Assembly (NCBI GenBank): GCA_944363995.1 | Contig: CALVVV010000012.1 | Span: 1-24,163, forward strand | Length of the DNA: 24,163 nucleotides | Direction: 5' to 3' | Source of the DNA: an uncultured Bacilli bacterium | Lineage (GTDB): Bacteria > Bacillota_I > Bacilli_A > RF39 > UBA660 | Part shown: piece by piece, positions 1-8,344 of the stretch | How the letters are laid out: each line of letters starts with the position of its first letter | Numbering within the stretch: position 1 is the first letter of the stretch | Translations under genes and position numbers: made by a program | Notes under the pieces: generated by a model | Database searches by the model: none | The model's input: the letters and a program-made list of their open reading frames with translations, nothing else | Told to the model about the DNA's origin: nothing

Positions 1-16
1 AAATTAGGTACAATAA

Positions 17-58
17 TTTTATAACACATTTTTCGCATGCTCAAAATGTGCTATAAAA
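17..58. repeat. Long imperfect hairpin downstream of the rhodanese gene
   Basis: Arms 17-32 and 43-58 pair at 15 of 16 positions, with one A/C mismatch at 24/51. The 10-base loop contains the palindrome GCATGC. No clear U-tract follows on either strand, so it is not a textbook intrinsic terminator. It could be a bidirectional terminator shared with a gene beyond the left edge, or an mRNA-stabilising structure. The structure itself is plain; its role is inference. Confidence 0.55.
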
Positions 59-82
59 TACTTAACATTATACCATATTTTA

Positions 83-113
83 TAAAAAAAAGTCTTATAT
101 TTCTATAAAACTT
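83..113 (-). terminator. Intrinsic terminator of the virD4-rhodanese operon
   Basis: On the minus strand a 9-bp stem with one G-U pair (arms 105-113 and 90-98, 6-base loop) is followed at once by a run of about eight U. The 5' arm overlaps the rhodanese stop codon at 112-114. This marks the likely end of the transcript that carries the type IV secretion genes. Confidence 0.7.
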
Positions 114-399
114 ATTTTTCTAATAACCATCCCTCATAACCATTTAATATATTATAAACTTTATATCCTTTAGCAGTTAAAATATTACATAATTTTAAAC
201 TATTTTTTCCATATTGACAATATATGTAATATTCCTCTAATTTATTTAAATAGTGTTCAGGATTCTTTAATAATAATAAATAAGGTATATTAATAGCACC
301 ATTAATATGATTATCATTATATTTTTCAATGCTTCTTATATCTATAATATTAATGTTGTCTTTTTTCAATATTTCTTTTATTGAAATATTCTTTAACAT
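112..399 (-). CDS. Single-domain rhodanese-like protein
   Basis: This 95-residue protein has the size and order of a stand-alone rhodanese domain. It shows an early IIDIRS segment, HINGAINIPY around residues 31-40 and the active-site loop CQYGKNS starting at Cys61, followed by the usual GYxVYNILNGYEGW end. The family moves sulfane sulfur from a donor to a thiophilic acceptor through a cysteine persulfide. The candidate catalytic Cys is present, so it is probably active in the cytoplasm. It has no signal peptide. It follows the coupling-protein gene by 55 bp in the same direction and is followed by an intrinsic terminator, so it may be the last gene of that transcript. A weak -10 (TATAAT, 416-421) could give it separate expression. 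A role in secretion is not evident, and chance adjacency is likely. Confidence 0.88.
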   Translation of the reverse strand: MLKNISIKEILKKDNINIIDIRSIEKYNDNHINGAINIPYLLLLKNPEHYLNKLEEYYIYCQYGKNSLKLCNILTAKGYKVYNILNGYEGWLLEK

Positions 400-415
400 A
401 TAACCACCCTATTAC

Positions 416-421
416 ATTATA
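416..421 (-). promoter_or_regulatory. Possible -10 box for the rhodanese gene
   Basis: A perfect TATAAT on the minus strand lies 17 bp upstream of the rhodanese start codon, with a GGGTGG ribosome site between them. The region about 17 bp further upstream reads TTTATT, a poor -35. In such AT-rich DNA this may be chance. Confidence 0.3.
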
Positions 422-454
422 TGTATTTTATAATAATTAATAAAGGTAATTAAA

Positions 455-2551
455 CTAATCTTCATCATTAAAGAAATCATCAAAGAATTGATCATCAGTA
501 ACACCATTTATAGTTTGGTTTTCCTCTTCTTTCAATTCAATTTTAGGTTCTGATATATTTTCTTTTATTGTTGAATTTGCTAAATTATCATCTATATTCT
601 GTTTATTAATAGATTGTTCAATTGGTTTTTTGGTATCAGCAGATAATTTTTCTTGTTCTTCTAATTCTGCAATCTTGGCATCAATACGTTTTACTAAAGA
701 ATCTATATCAAATTTATCATCTTTAGAATCGGAAATTTTGCCTATATTAGGAATAGCTTGATTAGTTTTATTATTGGCATTAAATGGTGGTGTATGATTA
801 AAAGAGGCCATCATATCATTTAGTTTTGTCTCTCTTTTTTTATCAACATAAGCTTTTAAATCAAACAATTTAATTTCTTGTTTTTCTCTTGTAGGATAAG
901 TAGCTTTAGGATAAGATTTGCCCCAACCACCTTCTTTTTGAATTTTCCAATCTGGAACAACTTTAGTTTTAAAAGGCATTGATCTAATTCTTAAAACAAT
1001 AATTGTATTTTCTGGTAATCTTTGTAAATCACTAACTGTTACTAAAGGAGTACTAGCCGTTTTATCTTTTTCTTTTGATTTGACTTCACCACATAATTTA
1101 CTAATTTCTTCCAATGATGCAAGTTCACTACTAATAAGATAAACAATATTACCACAGTTACCTTTAATTGTTTCACCATTTTCTTTACCATATACTTGAT
1201 AAAGTTGAGCAAAATTTTGAATTATAAAAGTAAATCTAATGTTACGACTTCGCGCAGCTGTTACCATAGTTGTGACATCCTTTAAAGGTGGCATATTAGC
1301 AAACTCATCTAGTATAAAATTAGTTTTAAATGGTAATTTCCCACCTGATTCTTGGGCAACATCTATCAAAGTCTCATAACACTGTTTTATAAAAATAGTT
1401 ACCAAAGAATGATAAGTTTTCTTTTCGTCTTGAATGACTAAGAAAACAGCTGTTTTTTTGCGTCCTATATCTTTCAAGTCAAAATCACTATGACTTAACA
1501 TTTCTGATAAATTTTCCCTAGATGAGAATAATTTAATTTTTTGTTTAAATACTGATAAAATACTACTTTTAGTGTCACTTGGTGCCATAATTGTTGATGA
1601 GACATTAATATAAGCAGGACTAGCTTTATCTTTAAAACCAAAATATTCTTTAATATAAGTAGTATTTCCTATTTTTTCTTCACCAACTGTTGTCATCAAA
1701 TTAATTGTATTTAAATTTATTTCTTCTTCCTTAGCATCATCAAATAATGCTAAAGATAAACCAGTAAAATAGTCAGCTGAAGTTTTTTCCCAGAAAGGAT
1801 CTTGAGATTGTGCTTTATCATCATATAATATATTCATTGCTAAATCATCTAACAACTCATTTGCTTTATCTTTATTTCCAGATTTATATAATTGATAAGG
1901 TAGACCTAACGGATTCCAAGCACTTCCTTTTTGTGGATCACGAAAATTAAGTAAAACTATATTATATCCTTTTTCTTTTAACATTTCAGCATTATTTTCA
2001 TATATCTCACCTTTAGGGTCTGTTATAATCATTGATTCACCTTTTTTAGCTAAAATTCTAACCATTGGTTGAACCATTGTTTGTGTTTTACCAGCTCCTG
2101 TAGATCCTAAAATTAAATTGTGATATTCGCCACCATCAACCCATATTTCTTTGCCATTATTAATTAAAGGAATACCAGCATATTCACTAGTTTCTTGATT
2201 AGGAATTACTTTATAAATTTTATCTTGTTTTTTAAATTCTTTTTCTTCAGCCCAACGAGCATATCCTTTTTCTTCTTTAGGACCTGTACTAAATCCAAAA
2301 CCTTTATCACGTTCAAAGAAATAAGAAGAAACACTAGTTATGATAAAAATTAAAGCAAATACATACCCAACAATAGTAGGAAGTAAATATTGTTTAGAAA
2401 AAGCAGGTAAAGGATTAAATCCATGAAATTTTCCATCAACAGCAAAACTCGATAGATTTAAAACTGCAATAGCAACAAAATATAATAATACGATAGCAAA
2501 AATTATAAATATTACATAATCTTTACTAGATGCTTTAAATTTTAGTTTCAT
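455..2551 (-). CDS. virD4: VirD4/TraG-family type IV coupling ATPase
   Basis: This 698-residue protein has the layout of a T4SS coupling protein. Two N-terminal membrane helices lie at about 10-32 and 55-77. The cytoplasmic ATPase domain has Walker A GSTGAGKT (149-156), the DPKGE element typical of TraG/VirD4 (178-182), Walker B ILDEFAN (413-419) and a QNFAQL sensor segment near 445. The C-terminal 120 residues are acidic, Glu/Asn/Lys-rich and probably disordered, a usual place for substrate or adaptor binding. Coupling proteins recruit substrates, either relaxase-bound DNA or effector proteins, to the translocon at the inner side of the membrane. Here no relaxase is visible in the window. 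AGAGGTGA precedes the start, and an extended -10 (TGGTATAAT, 2576-2584) could give it its own promoter. It is the most distal T4SS gene. Family assignment is secure; the substrate is unknown. Confidence 0.95.
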   Translation of the reverse strand: MKLKFKASSKDYVIFIIFAIVLLYFVAIAVLNLSSFAVDGKFHGFNPLPAFSKQYLLPTIVGYVFALIFIITSVSSYFFERDKGFGFSTGPKEEKGYARWAEEKEFKKQDKIYKVIPNQETSEYAGIPLINNGKEIWVDGGEYHNLILGSTGAGKTQTMVQPMVRILAKKGESMIITDPKGEIYENNAEMLKEKGYNIVLLNFRDPQKGSAWNPLGLPYQLYKSGNKDKANELLDDLAMNILYDDKAQSQDPFWEKTSADYFTGLSLALFDDAKEEEINLNTINLMTTVGEEKIGNTTYIKEYFGFKDKASPAYINVSSTIMAPSDTKSSILSVFKQKIKLFSSRENLSEMLSHSDFDLKDIGRKKTAVFLVIQDEKKTYHSLVTIFIKQCYETLIDVAQESGGKLPFKTNFILDEFANMPPLKDVTTMVTAARSRNIRFTFIIQNFAQLYQVYGKENGETIKGNCGNIVYLISSELASLEEISKLCGEVKSKEKDKTASTPLVTVSDLQRLPENTIIVLRIRSMPFKTKVVPDWKIQKEGGWGKSYPKATYPTREKQEIKLFDLKAYVDKKRETKLNDMMASFNHTPPFNANNKTNQAIPNIGKISDSKDDKFDIDSLVKRIDAKIAELEEQEKLSADTKKPIEQSINKQNIDDNLANSTIKENISEPKIELKEEENQTINGVTDDQFFDDFFNDED

Positions 2552-2575
2552 CTATAATTCACCTCTACTTTTAAT

Positions 2576-2584
2576 ATTATACCA
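2576..2584 (-). promoter_or_regulatory. Extended -10 promoter candidate upstream of virD4
   Basis: TGGTATAAT on the minus strand is a full extended -10 element, 24 bp before the virD4 start codon. It sits in the short gap after the lipoprotein gene. No convincing -35 is seen, which extended -10 promoters can tolerate. Confidence 0.4.
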
Positions 2585-2593
2585 TTTAATAAA

Positions 2594-3304
2594 CTAAATC
2601 TCATTATTTTTTTTAATTTTTAGTGCAAGCTTTAAGCTAATAACTATTATTATTAAAATTAAAATACCTATAATAATTAAAGAGGTCAAATTATTTATTA
2701 TATAATCTTTAATTATAACATCATATCTTAATTCTGGTCCAAATTTAAAATATATATAATCTTTATTTGATGTTTCATTTACATTCCAAGTATATATATT
2801 ATTTTTTTCATCAACTTCATCAGCATTATGTCCTACTAATTTGTTGTAAAATTTTATACTTACAGTAAAACTTTTATATTTAGATTGTTCGGAAATTAGT
2901 TCATCGTTTTTTATATTTTCTAAATACGCATTTTTGGAAGTTGTAAAACTAACATATTTACCAACTCTTTCAATATTTGCGCTATTGAACATATTTTTAA
3001 ATGTATAAGAACTTATGTAATCATCTAAACTTTTATAATTTCTTTTAGCAATGAAATATGAAATATCATCACCTTTTTTAGTATCTATTTTTAAATCTTT
3101 ATATCCAGATTGTTGGAGATATAAATTAGAATAGTAATCTAAATATTCATCAATAGTCATAGAATTATTATTTATAATTTTGTTATCTATGTAAACATAA
3201 ATTGTTTCTTTTATTTTTTCTTTATCAGTAATTACTAAATCATATTTAACATCGCAACCAGTTAAAAAAATTATTAACAATAATAAATATATTATTTTTT
3301 TCAT
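2594..3304 (-). CDS. Lipoprotein with C-terminal membrane anchor
   Basis: The 236-residue product starts with a lipoprotein signal: MKK, a hydrophobic run and the lipobox LTGC, giving a lipidated Cys at about residue 17. The mature part begins DVKYDLVITDKEK, which recalls LppM-like (DUF3153) domains. That recall is tentative. A second membrane helix near 205-228 is followed by a basic tail (KIKKNNEI). The extracytoplasmic domain would thus be held at both ends, by lipid and by helix. It lies between the peptidoglycan hydrolase and the coupling protein, with a strong AGGAGG site and 9 bp spacing to the upstream gene, so it is probably co-expressed with the T4SS. A structural or assembly role at the outer face of the membrane is plausible, but no catalytic motif is visible. 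Confidence 0.8.
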   Translation of the reverse strand: MKKIIYLLLLIIFLTGCDVKYDLVITDKEKIKETIYVYIDNKIINNNSMTIDEYLDYYSNLYLQQSGYKDLKIDTKKGDDISYFIAKRNYKSLDDYISSYTFKNMFNSANIERVGKYVSFTTSKNAYLENIKNDELISEQSKYKSFTVSIKFYNKLVGHNADEVDEKNNIYTWNVNETSNKDYIYFKFGPELRYDVIIKDYIINNLTSLIIIGILILIIIVISLKLALKIKKNNEI

Positions 3305-3313
3305 TTTTACCTC

Positions 3314-5683
3314 CTAGCCACAACTTCCAAATCCTGAATTTGAAATACAATCACTTTCAGAATTATATAATGCTCCTCCGACATATCCAGTTAATTCAAC
3401 ACCATTAAAATATTCAACTGGATCTTGTCTTATTTTGGTATTACCACTATAACTATAAATTTCAATATGAAGATGTGGACCAGTTGAATCACCAGTAGAA
3501 CCAACATCACCAATTTGTTGCCCAGCTTTTACTTTATCACCAACTTTTATTAAAGTTGACAATCTTATTTGATGAGCATATAAACTATAATATTCATAGT
3601 GACCATTTTCATCTAAATTTCCATGACCAATTACTGTATAATTACCATAAGAACTATGATATTGATTAATAATTATAGTTCCATCAGCAATAGCATAAAT
3701 ATTTGCTTCGTAGTCTGCTCCTATGTCAGTCCCATTATGATGTCTACAACAATTATTAATTGGATTTACCCGCCAACCATAAGCTGAAGTTACATTGTTA
3801 TAAATTAAATCTAATGGATATCCTGATACATATAATTGTACTTTTTCGATATTACCATTATAAAAATAATTTAGCACATCTTTATAACTACTTCCACCTT
3901 CAATCATTTCATTGGCTTTAGCTTGGTCCATTATATTATTTGAAGAATCACAGGTACCAGAGCAGGAAGCACGATACTGCGTAGAAACAAATTTACCATC
4001 TTTTATGATAAAGTCGGAAATTGTTGCATCAATAGCTTTTTTTATTTTTTCTAGTGTTGCCGAATCTTCTAATAAAGGAGCATTGCGATAATTACCATTT
4101 TCATCTGGACCACTAGCAATTGTATCACAAGCAGTTGAATTTAAATTATATACTGGACAATTTGACGCATTCCCATCATTCCAACTATGACAGCCTTTAG
4201 TAGCACTACAATATATTTGATTCATTTGACAACTTCGCACTCTTAATTCAGTCGGAACAGAATCGGTTGTAGCACCGTTTAAAGCATATAAATAGTTTTT
4301 AGCAGCTATTGCCATAGCTTTTAAAAATTCTTCTGAACGTCCAGTTGCAAAACCTTCAACATATAAAACGCCTTGTAAATATTCATACAAAGAAACTTGT
4401 TCAATTACCGTGTTATTATTGCAATCTAAAATTGTCACAGTTGAATTATTAGCAGAAAAATTAGAAGATGAACCGGTTTTATTTTCAAGTTCTTCGTACA
4501 TCGCAACTCTTGAAAATATTTCATCAACTGTATTATCAACTTGCGTGTCAACAATAGGCGAAGTTTTATTATCATAATAAAATTTTCGAACAAATTCATC
4601 TCTTAAATATTCTTCATATTTTTCAATATCAAGCTTATATTTTTCTGTATATTCAGTTACTAATACTTTTTCACCATTAACAATTTCGTAAACATCAGCT
4701 GGACATTTATAATTAATTCCATCATATTCTTTACCATCACTACCACGGCACATATGATTATCGTTAACAATATATTCATTACCATTTTCATAACAACAAT
4801 AACTAACCATTTTGATTGCTAATTCATCAACTTTTTCATCACTTTTTTTAAAATTAATGTAATTAGATGGTGATAAATCATCAAAACTAGATATATTTTC
4901 ATCATCAACAGTAGTAAATGGATCAGCATAAGTTAAAGTGGCTGTTAAAAGTGTTACATTTAATTTTACATTTTTAGATGTTAAATATTCATCATATACT
5001 TTATCAATATGTTCATAAAAATTATTTTCAGCAATTTCTTGACATTCTTCGTTTGTGCACCAGCCATTAAAAGTTAAAAAATTACCTAATCTTTCACCAA
5101 AATCTGATAAAGAATCTCCCGAAGATTCAACAAATTCATTTATATAATATAATGGTGATAAAATAATAGCTATGATAGCCATAATCACAACAACAATAAA
5201 ACAACCATTAATAAAAAACGTTCCAAAAATACTAAATCCCATTATTTTTTTTGATATATTAGCAGTACCTGATCCACTTATTTCTTCTTCTTCCTTATTA
5301 CCAGAAAACGGATTCATTTTTCCTGGTGTTAATTTATTGGAAGCACTATTTAAAAGTTTTTTACCAATTTTACTTTTTGATAATGCTTCAACAGCGGCAC
5401 CACCAGCAGGTCCAGCCACAGCATTAGCTGCAGCCTTTGCCCCTTCTTTTATTACCTTTTGTTTTGCTTGATTGATTTTACTTTGTTGATTTAGATTTTG
5501 ATTAATTTTATTACCTTTATTAAGTTGCCCATTACTTGTTAATTTATTTGGTAATGAATTTCTTAAAGGTTGACTGTTTGGTTTATTAAAATTATTTGGT
5601 GATGCTGAAAAATTCTTTTTATCTGGAAAAATATTTTTATTTATGTTATTATCTTGTTCTTTCGAATCATGATTATTATGCAT
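3314..5683 (-). CDS. Membrane-anchored SpoIID-like plus M23 peptidoglycan hydrolase
   Basis: The 789-residue protein probably fills the VirB1 wall-opening role. Residues 1-145 are a basic, Asn/Gln-rich cytoplasmic tail, followed by one helix (about 149-176). Outside, residues 180-410 are Cys-containing and unassigned. Residues 415-580 resemble SpoIID/LytB lytic transglycosylases: SLYEYLQGVLYVEGF carries the expected catalytic Glu (E443), then AMAIAAKNYLYAL. Residues 630-760 are an M23 LytM-type endopeptidase with all metal and catalytic residues: HNGTD (H649, D653), LYAH (H704) and GPHLH (H737, H739). One polypeptide could therefore cut both glycan strands and peptide crosslinks. Gram-positive conjugation systems usually pair an SLT-type or NlpC/P60-type enzyme instead. 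It lies 19 bp after virB4 with a GTGGTGAT ribosome site. Many Cys pairs suggest disulfides outside the cell. Domain calls are confident; activity is inferred. Confidence 0.92.
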   Translation of the reverse strand: MHNNHDSKEQDNNINKNIFPDKKNFSASPNNFNKPNSQPLRNSLPNKLTSNGQLNKGNKINQNLNQQSKINQAKQKVIKEGAKAAANAVAGPAGGAAVEALSKSKIGKKLLNSASNKLTPGKMNPFSGNKEEEEISGSGTANISKKIMGFSIFGTFFINGCFIVVVIMAIIAIILSPLYYINEFVESSGDSLSDFGERLGNFLTFNGWCTNEECQEIAENNFYEHIDKVYDEYLTSKNVKLNVTLLTATLTYADPFTTVDDENISSFDDLSPSNYINFKKSDEKVDELAIKMVSYCCYENGNEYIVNDNHMCRGSDGKEYDGINYKCPADVYEIVNGEKVLVTEYTEKYKLDIEKYEEYLRDEFVRKFYYDNKTSPIVDTQVDNTVDEIFSRVAMYEELENKTGSSSNFSANNSTVTILDCNNNTVIEQVSLYEYLQGVLYVEGFATGRSEEFLKAMAIAAKNYLYALNGATTDSVPTELRVRSCQMNQIYCSATKGCHSWNDGNASNCPVYNLNSTACDTIASGPDENGNYRNAPLLEDSATLEKIKKAIDATISDFIIKDGKFVSTQYRASCSGTCDSSNNIMDQAKANEMIEGGSSYKDVLNYFYNGNIEKVQLYVSGYPLDLIYNNVTSAYGWRVNPINNCCRHHNGTDIGADYEANIYAIADGTIIINQYHSSYGNYTVIGHGNLDENGHYEYYSLYAHQIRLSTLIKVGDKVKAGQQIGDVGSTGDSTGPHLHIEIYSYSGNTKIRQDPVEYFNGVELTGYVGGALYNSESDCISNSGFGSCG

Positions 5684-5702
5684 TTTACATCACCACTTAT
5701 TC

Positions 5703-7487
5703 CTATAATCCTCCACCACTACCAAAAGAATCTAATTCTTGTTCTGTAGCAATTATATTTATTCGCATTCTTCTACTACCACATACAAACAAAGCTTCTC
5801 CTTGATTATATCTTTTAATACTTTCTTTTTCATTATCATTTAAATCAATTAATTTAGATAAATCTTCAACAGCTTGTTTTTTTAGTCCCATAATTAAATA
5901 ATAAGAAGCATTATCAAATATAGCTTTACCTTGTGTTATAACAGATGAATCACTAAAATCAGAAGGTTGTTGAGTTATAATGATAGTTCCGGTATTATAT
6001 TTACGTGCCCGTCTTTGAATTTGTCCTAAAAAATCAGCCCCTAATACATTACTTCCTGAAATTAAAACATGAGCCTCATCAACCGTTAAAACGGTATTAA
6101 TATCAGGATTTAATGTTAGACTCCATGCATATTTTAAAATATTAAAAAATAAAGCATTTCTAATATTTTTATCACTGTTCATTAATTCTTTAATATTAAA
6201 AACGATAAAGTTACTTTGTGGTTTAATAGTAGTATGACCATCAAAATAATATTTTAACTCTTTTACTAATGGTCTTATTTTAATTTCTAACTTTTCTAAA
6301 ATATCTTTTTCGTGTGTTTTTTCTGGAAATGATAATATTTTACCTTTAATTGTTGCATATACGTCTTTTAAAGTTGGATAATCATTAGAAGTTAATTTAG
6401 AGAAATCCGTCGTGAAATCGATACCAAAACGTCTATAAGTATCTTGAACAATTTCACTAAACATATTAATTATATCCTCTTCAGTACTTGGATCATAATA
6501 TTTTATAAAAGCTTTAATTGATTGTAAAGTTCGCGTCAAAACTGTATATCCTAAACCTTGTTTTATTTCTTCATCATCAGCATCCATTATTATTTCTAAT
6601 GGATTAACCATTCCAAATTCTCCACCTTTTCCTAAATCAATGAAATCTCCACCATATAATTTTGCCATGTCTTCAAATTCACCTTCAGGATCAATTATTA
6701 CTAACTGTATATCATTTCTAATATGTGTTCTAATTAATAATTTTGCAGCAGTAGATTTACCAGATCCAGATGTTCCCAAAATAATAACATTGGCATTATT
6801 ACGATTATGTTCTTTTCTTATTTGGTATAAAAATTGATTAAATAAAATTACGCCACCAGAAAAATCAACACCTAACAAACATGATAATCCTGGGTCTTTA
6901 ATACTATCAAAAATAAAAGGGAACATAGCCGCTATTGTTGGGGCAGGAATTGGGGTACCAATTCTATTTTCAATTGCTTGGTTTGGATATATTGGTATAA
7001 TTGATTTTAAAACTTTTTCCTGCTCAAATCTTAACGGAAAAGCTTTCATTTCCATTGCCTCTAAATAACTTCGTACTTGCAATTTTTTACTTATTAATTC
7101 TTCTTCAGAATCAGCTGTTACCATAACATGTAGTTGAAAATCAAATATTTTTGACTGTGTACTAACAAGTTGAGAAATAAAATATTCTAGTGATTCATAA
7201 TCTTGTCGGATTCTTTCTTGGATAGTTTTATCATTTTCTTCTTGATATCTTGTTTTTAAATCAGCTATTTCCTTATTTAGCATTTTTTGAATAACACTAA
7301 ATGGTAAAGGAATATGTTTAATTACAACTTTAACACCTGACATACTAGTGAGATTAGCCAAATAACCAGGAGAAATAAACTTAGGATAAGAAACAACCGT
7401 TAATATTGTTGCATATTTATCACTTATAATAAAATCATTTGATCTAAATTCTAACCCCTTTGGGGCAATCTGTGTTTTTATATCCAT
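5703..7487 (-). CDS. virB4: VirB4/TraC-family T4SS ATPase
   Basis: This 594-residue protein is the central ATPase of the conjugation-like system. It opens with the DIKTQIAPKGLEF segment and the YPKFISPGYLANL region typical of Gram-positive VirB4/TraC proteins. A helical middle follows. The RecA-like motor has Walker A GTSGSGKST (238-246), IDPEGEF (265-271), Walker B LTVDEAH (467-473) and a TQQ sensor (505-507). VirB4 energises pilus and channel assembly at the cytoplasmic face and is the most conserved T4SS marker. The start codon overlaps the stop of the upstream 182-185-residue gene as TAATG, which implies translational coupling. That upstream protein looks like the N-terminal VirB4 domain, so VirB4 may work here as two chains. 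No frameshift debris is visible and both chains look intact. Confidence 0.95.
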   Translation of the reverse strand: MDIKTQIAPKGLEFRSNDFIISDKYATILTVVSYPKFISPGYLANLTSMSGVKVVIKHIPLPFSVIQKMLNKEIADLKTRYQEENDKTIQERIRQDYESLEYFISQLVSTQSKIFDFQLHVMVTADSEEELISKKLQVRSYLEAMEMKAFPLRFEQEKVLKSIIPIYPNQAIENRIGTPIPAPTIAAMFPFIFDSIKDPGLSCLLGVDFSGGVILFNQFLYQIRKEHNRNNANVIILGTSGSGKSTAAKLLIRTHIRNDIQLVIIDPEGEFEDMAKLYGGDFIDLGKGGEFGMVNPLEIIMDADDEEIKQGLGYTVLTRTLQSIKAFIKYYDPSTEEDIINMFSEIVQDTYRRFGIDFTTDFSKLTSNDYPTLKDVYATIKGKILSFPEKTHEKDILEKLEIKIRPLVKELKYYFDGHTTIKPQSNFIVFNIKELMNSDKNIRNALFFNILKYAWSLTLNPDINTVLTVDEAHVLISGSNVLGADFLGQIQRRARKYNTGTIIITQQPSDFSDSSVITQGKAIFDNASYYLIMGLKKQAVEDLSKLIDLNDNEKESIKRYNQGEALFVCGSRRMRINIIATEQELDSFGSGGGL

Positions 7488-8032
7488 TATCCTAACACCG
7501 TCCCAAATGTTGTGGTCATACCACCATTTAAAAAATTATCTAATATCATTCGTAAATCATCATTAGTTGTTTGATAAGCAACCAAACCTGCCCCAGCAAA
7601 GGTATTAATTAAATTCCTTATTTTCTTCTGAATTAAATCATCTTTTTTTTCTCTAAACAGTAAAAAATATTCCGTATCAACAATATTGTTATTCATAAAT
7701 GTATTGCCTTTATTAATATCTTCCATAATTAATTTCCTTTTTACAGGGTTACTCACATTGTTATATAAAAGTTCTAATTGAGATAAATAAACATGAATAT
7801 CAACAGGTCTGTCAGCTGCAATTATCCAAAATTCGTAATCAATGGTATTGTATACTGTTCTTAAATTTGAAATAATTGCATCCTGTGTTTGTTGATCTAA
7901 AATAAAAATATTTTTAGGCATTATTTTAACACCGGTTACCTTCAACCCATTATCCAATATGATATAACCATTTTTTATTTCTTTAACAGGAACATCATCA
8001 TTCGTATATCTATTTTTTTTGTTCTTCGCCAT
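7487..8032 (-). CDS. VirB4 N-terminal-domain-like protein (separate chain)
   Basis: This protein of about 182 residues lies between the PrgI-like gene and virB4. It is soluble, starts MAKNKKNRY, and contains a short β-rich start (GYIILDNGLKVTGVKI) and helices around VDIHVYLSQLELLYNN. This order resembles the first domain of CagE/TrbE/VirB proteins. It has no Walker motif. I prefer the ATG at 8032 over an in-frame GTG at 8041, because GGTG lies 8 bp upstream of that ATG and fits a ribosome site. Either start lies inside the 3' end of the PrgI-like gene. Its stop overlaps the virB4 start (TAATG). The context makes a partner or split half of VirB4 very likely; the domain call itself is moderate because it rests on remembered family shape. 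Confidence 0.75.
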   Translation of the reverse strand: MAKNKKNRYTNDDVPVKEIKNGYIILDNGLKVTGVKIMPKNIFILDQQTQDAIISNLRTVYNTIDYEFWIIAADRPVDIHVYLSQLELLYNNVSNPVKRKLIMEDINKGNTFMNNNIVDTEYFLLFREKKDDLIQKKIRNLINTFAGAGLVAYQTTNDDLRMILDNFLNGGMTTTFGTVLG

Positions 8033-8327
8033 GCGGTACACACCAACCTTTCCATTTAAACTTTCTTTGATTTAGATAAAATTGAAAAACTGAATTTATT
8101 AAAGTTCGCATATTATAATAATTTGGCACTGGCATTACTAAAAATCCGGTTATCAACACTGGTAGCAAAGCTATAACAGCCATTGTTATTTGTTGAACAG
8201 GTAAAATCATCAACATCAACAATGATAAGCCAATTCCTATTAGAAATAAAATTAAATCAAATTTAGTAAATAAGCCAAATATTAATAAAGACTTTTTAGC
8301 ATTTGCCGGAATTAGAAAATTATTCAT
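8010..8327 (-). CDS. PrgI/VirB3-like small T4SS membrane protein
   Basis: The 105-residue protein has the PrgI layout: a short cytoplasmic start with IPANAKKSLLIFGLFT, two close membrane helices (about 24-43 and 48-68), then a basic tail ending in a YLNQRKFKWKGW motif. PrgI-like proteins take the place of VirB3 in Gram-positive systems and sit immediately before virB4, as here. VirB3 helps VirB4 dock at the membrane and is sometimes fused to it. The gene overlaps the following reading frame by about 23-32 bases and follows virB6 by 17 bp, with GGGTGTGAT as the ribosome site. Size, topology and position all agree. Confidence 0.85.
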   Translation of the reverse strand: MNNFLIPANAKKSLLIFGLFTKFDLILFLIGIGLSLLMLMILPVQQITMAVIALLPVLITGFLVMPVPNYYNMRTLINSVFQFYLNQRKFKWKGWCVPHGEEQKK

Positions 8328-8344
8328 TTAGTATCACACCCTTT

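Noticed and set aside
5703..8041. Broken virB4 pseudogene
   Set aside because: Both frames are intact, joined by a TAATG coupling overlap, and the motor chain keeps its own typical N-terminal region, so a functional split is more likely than decay.
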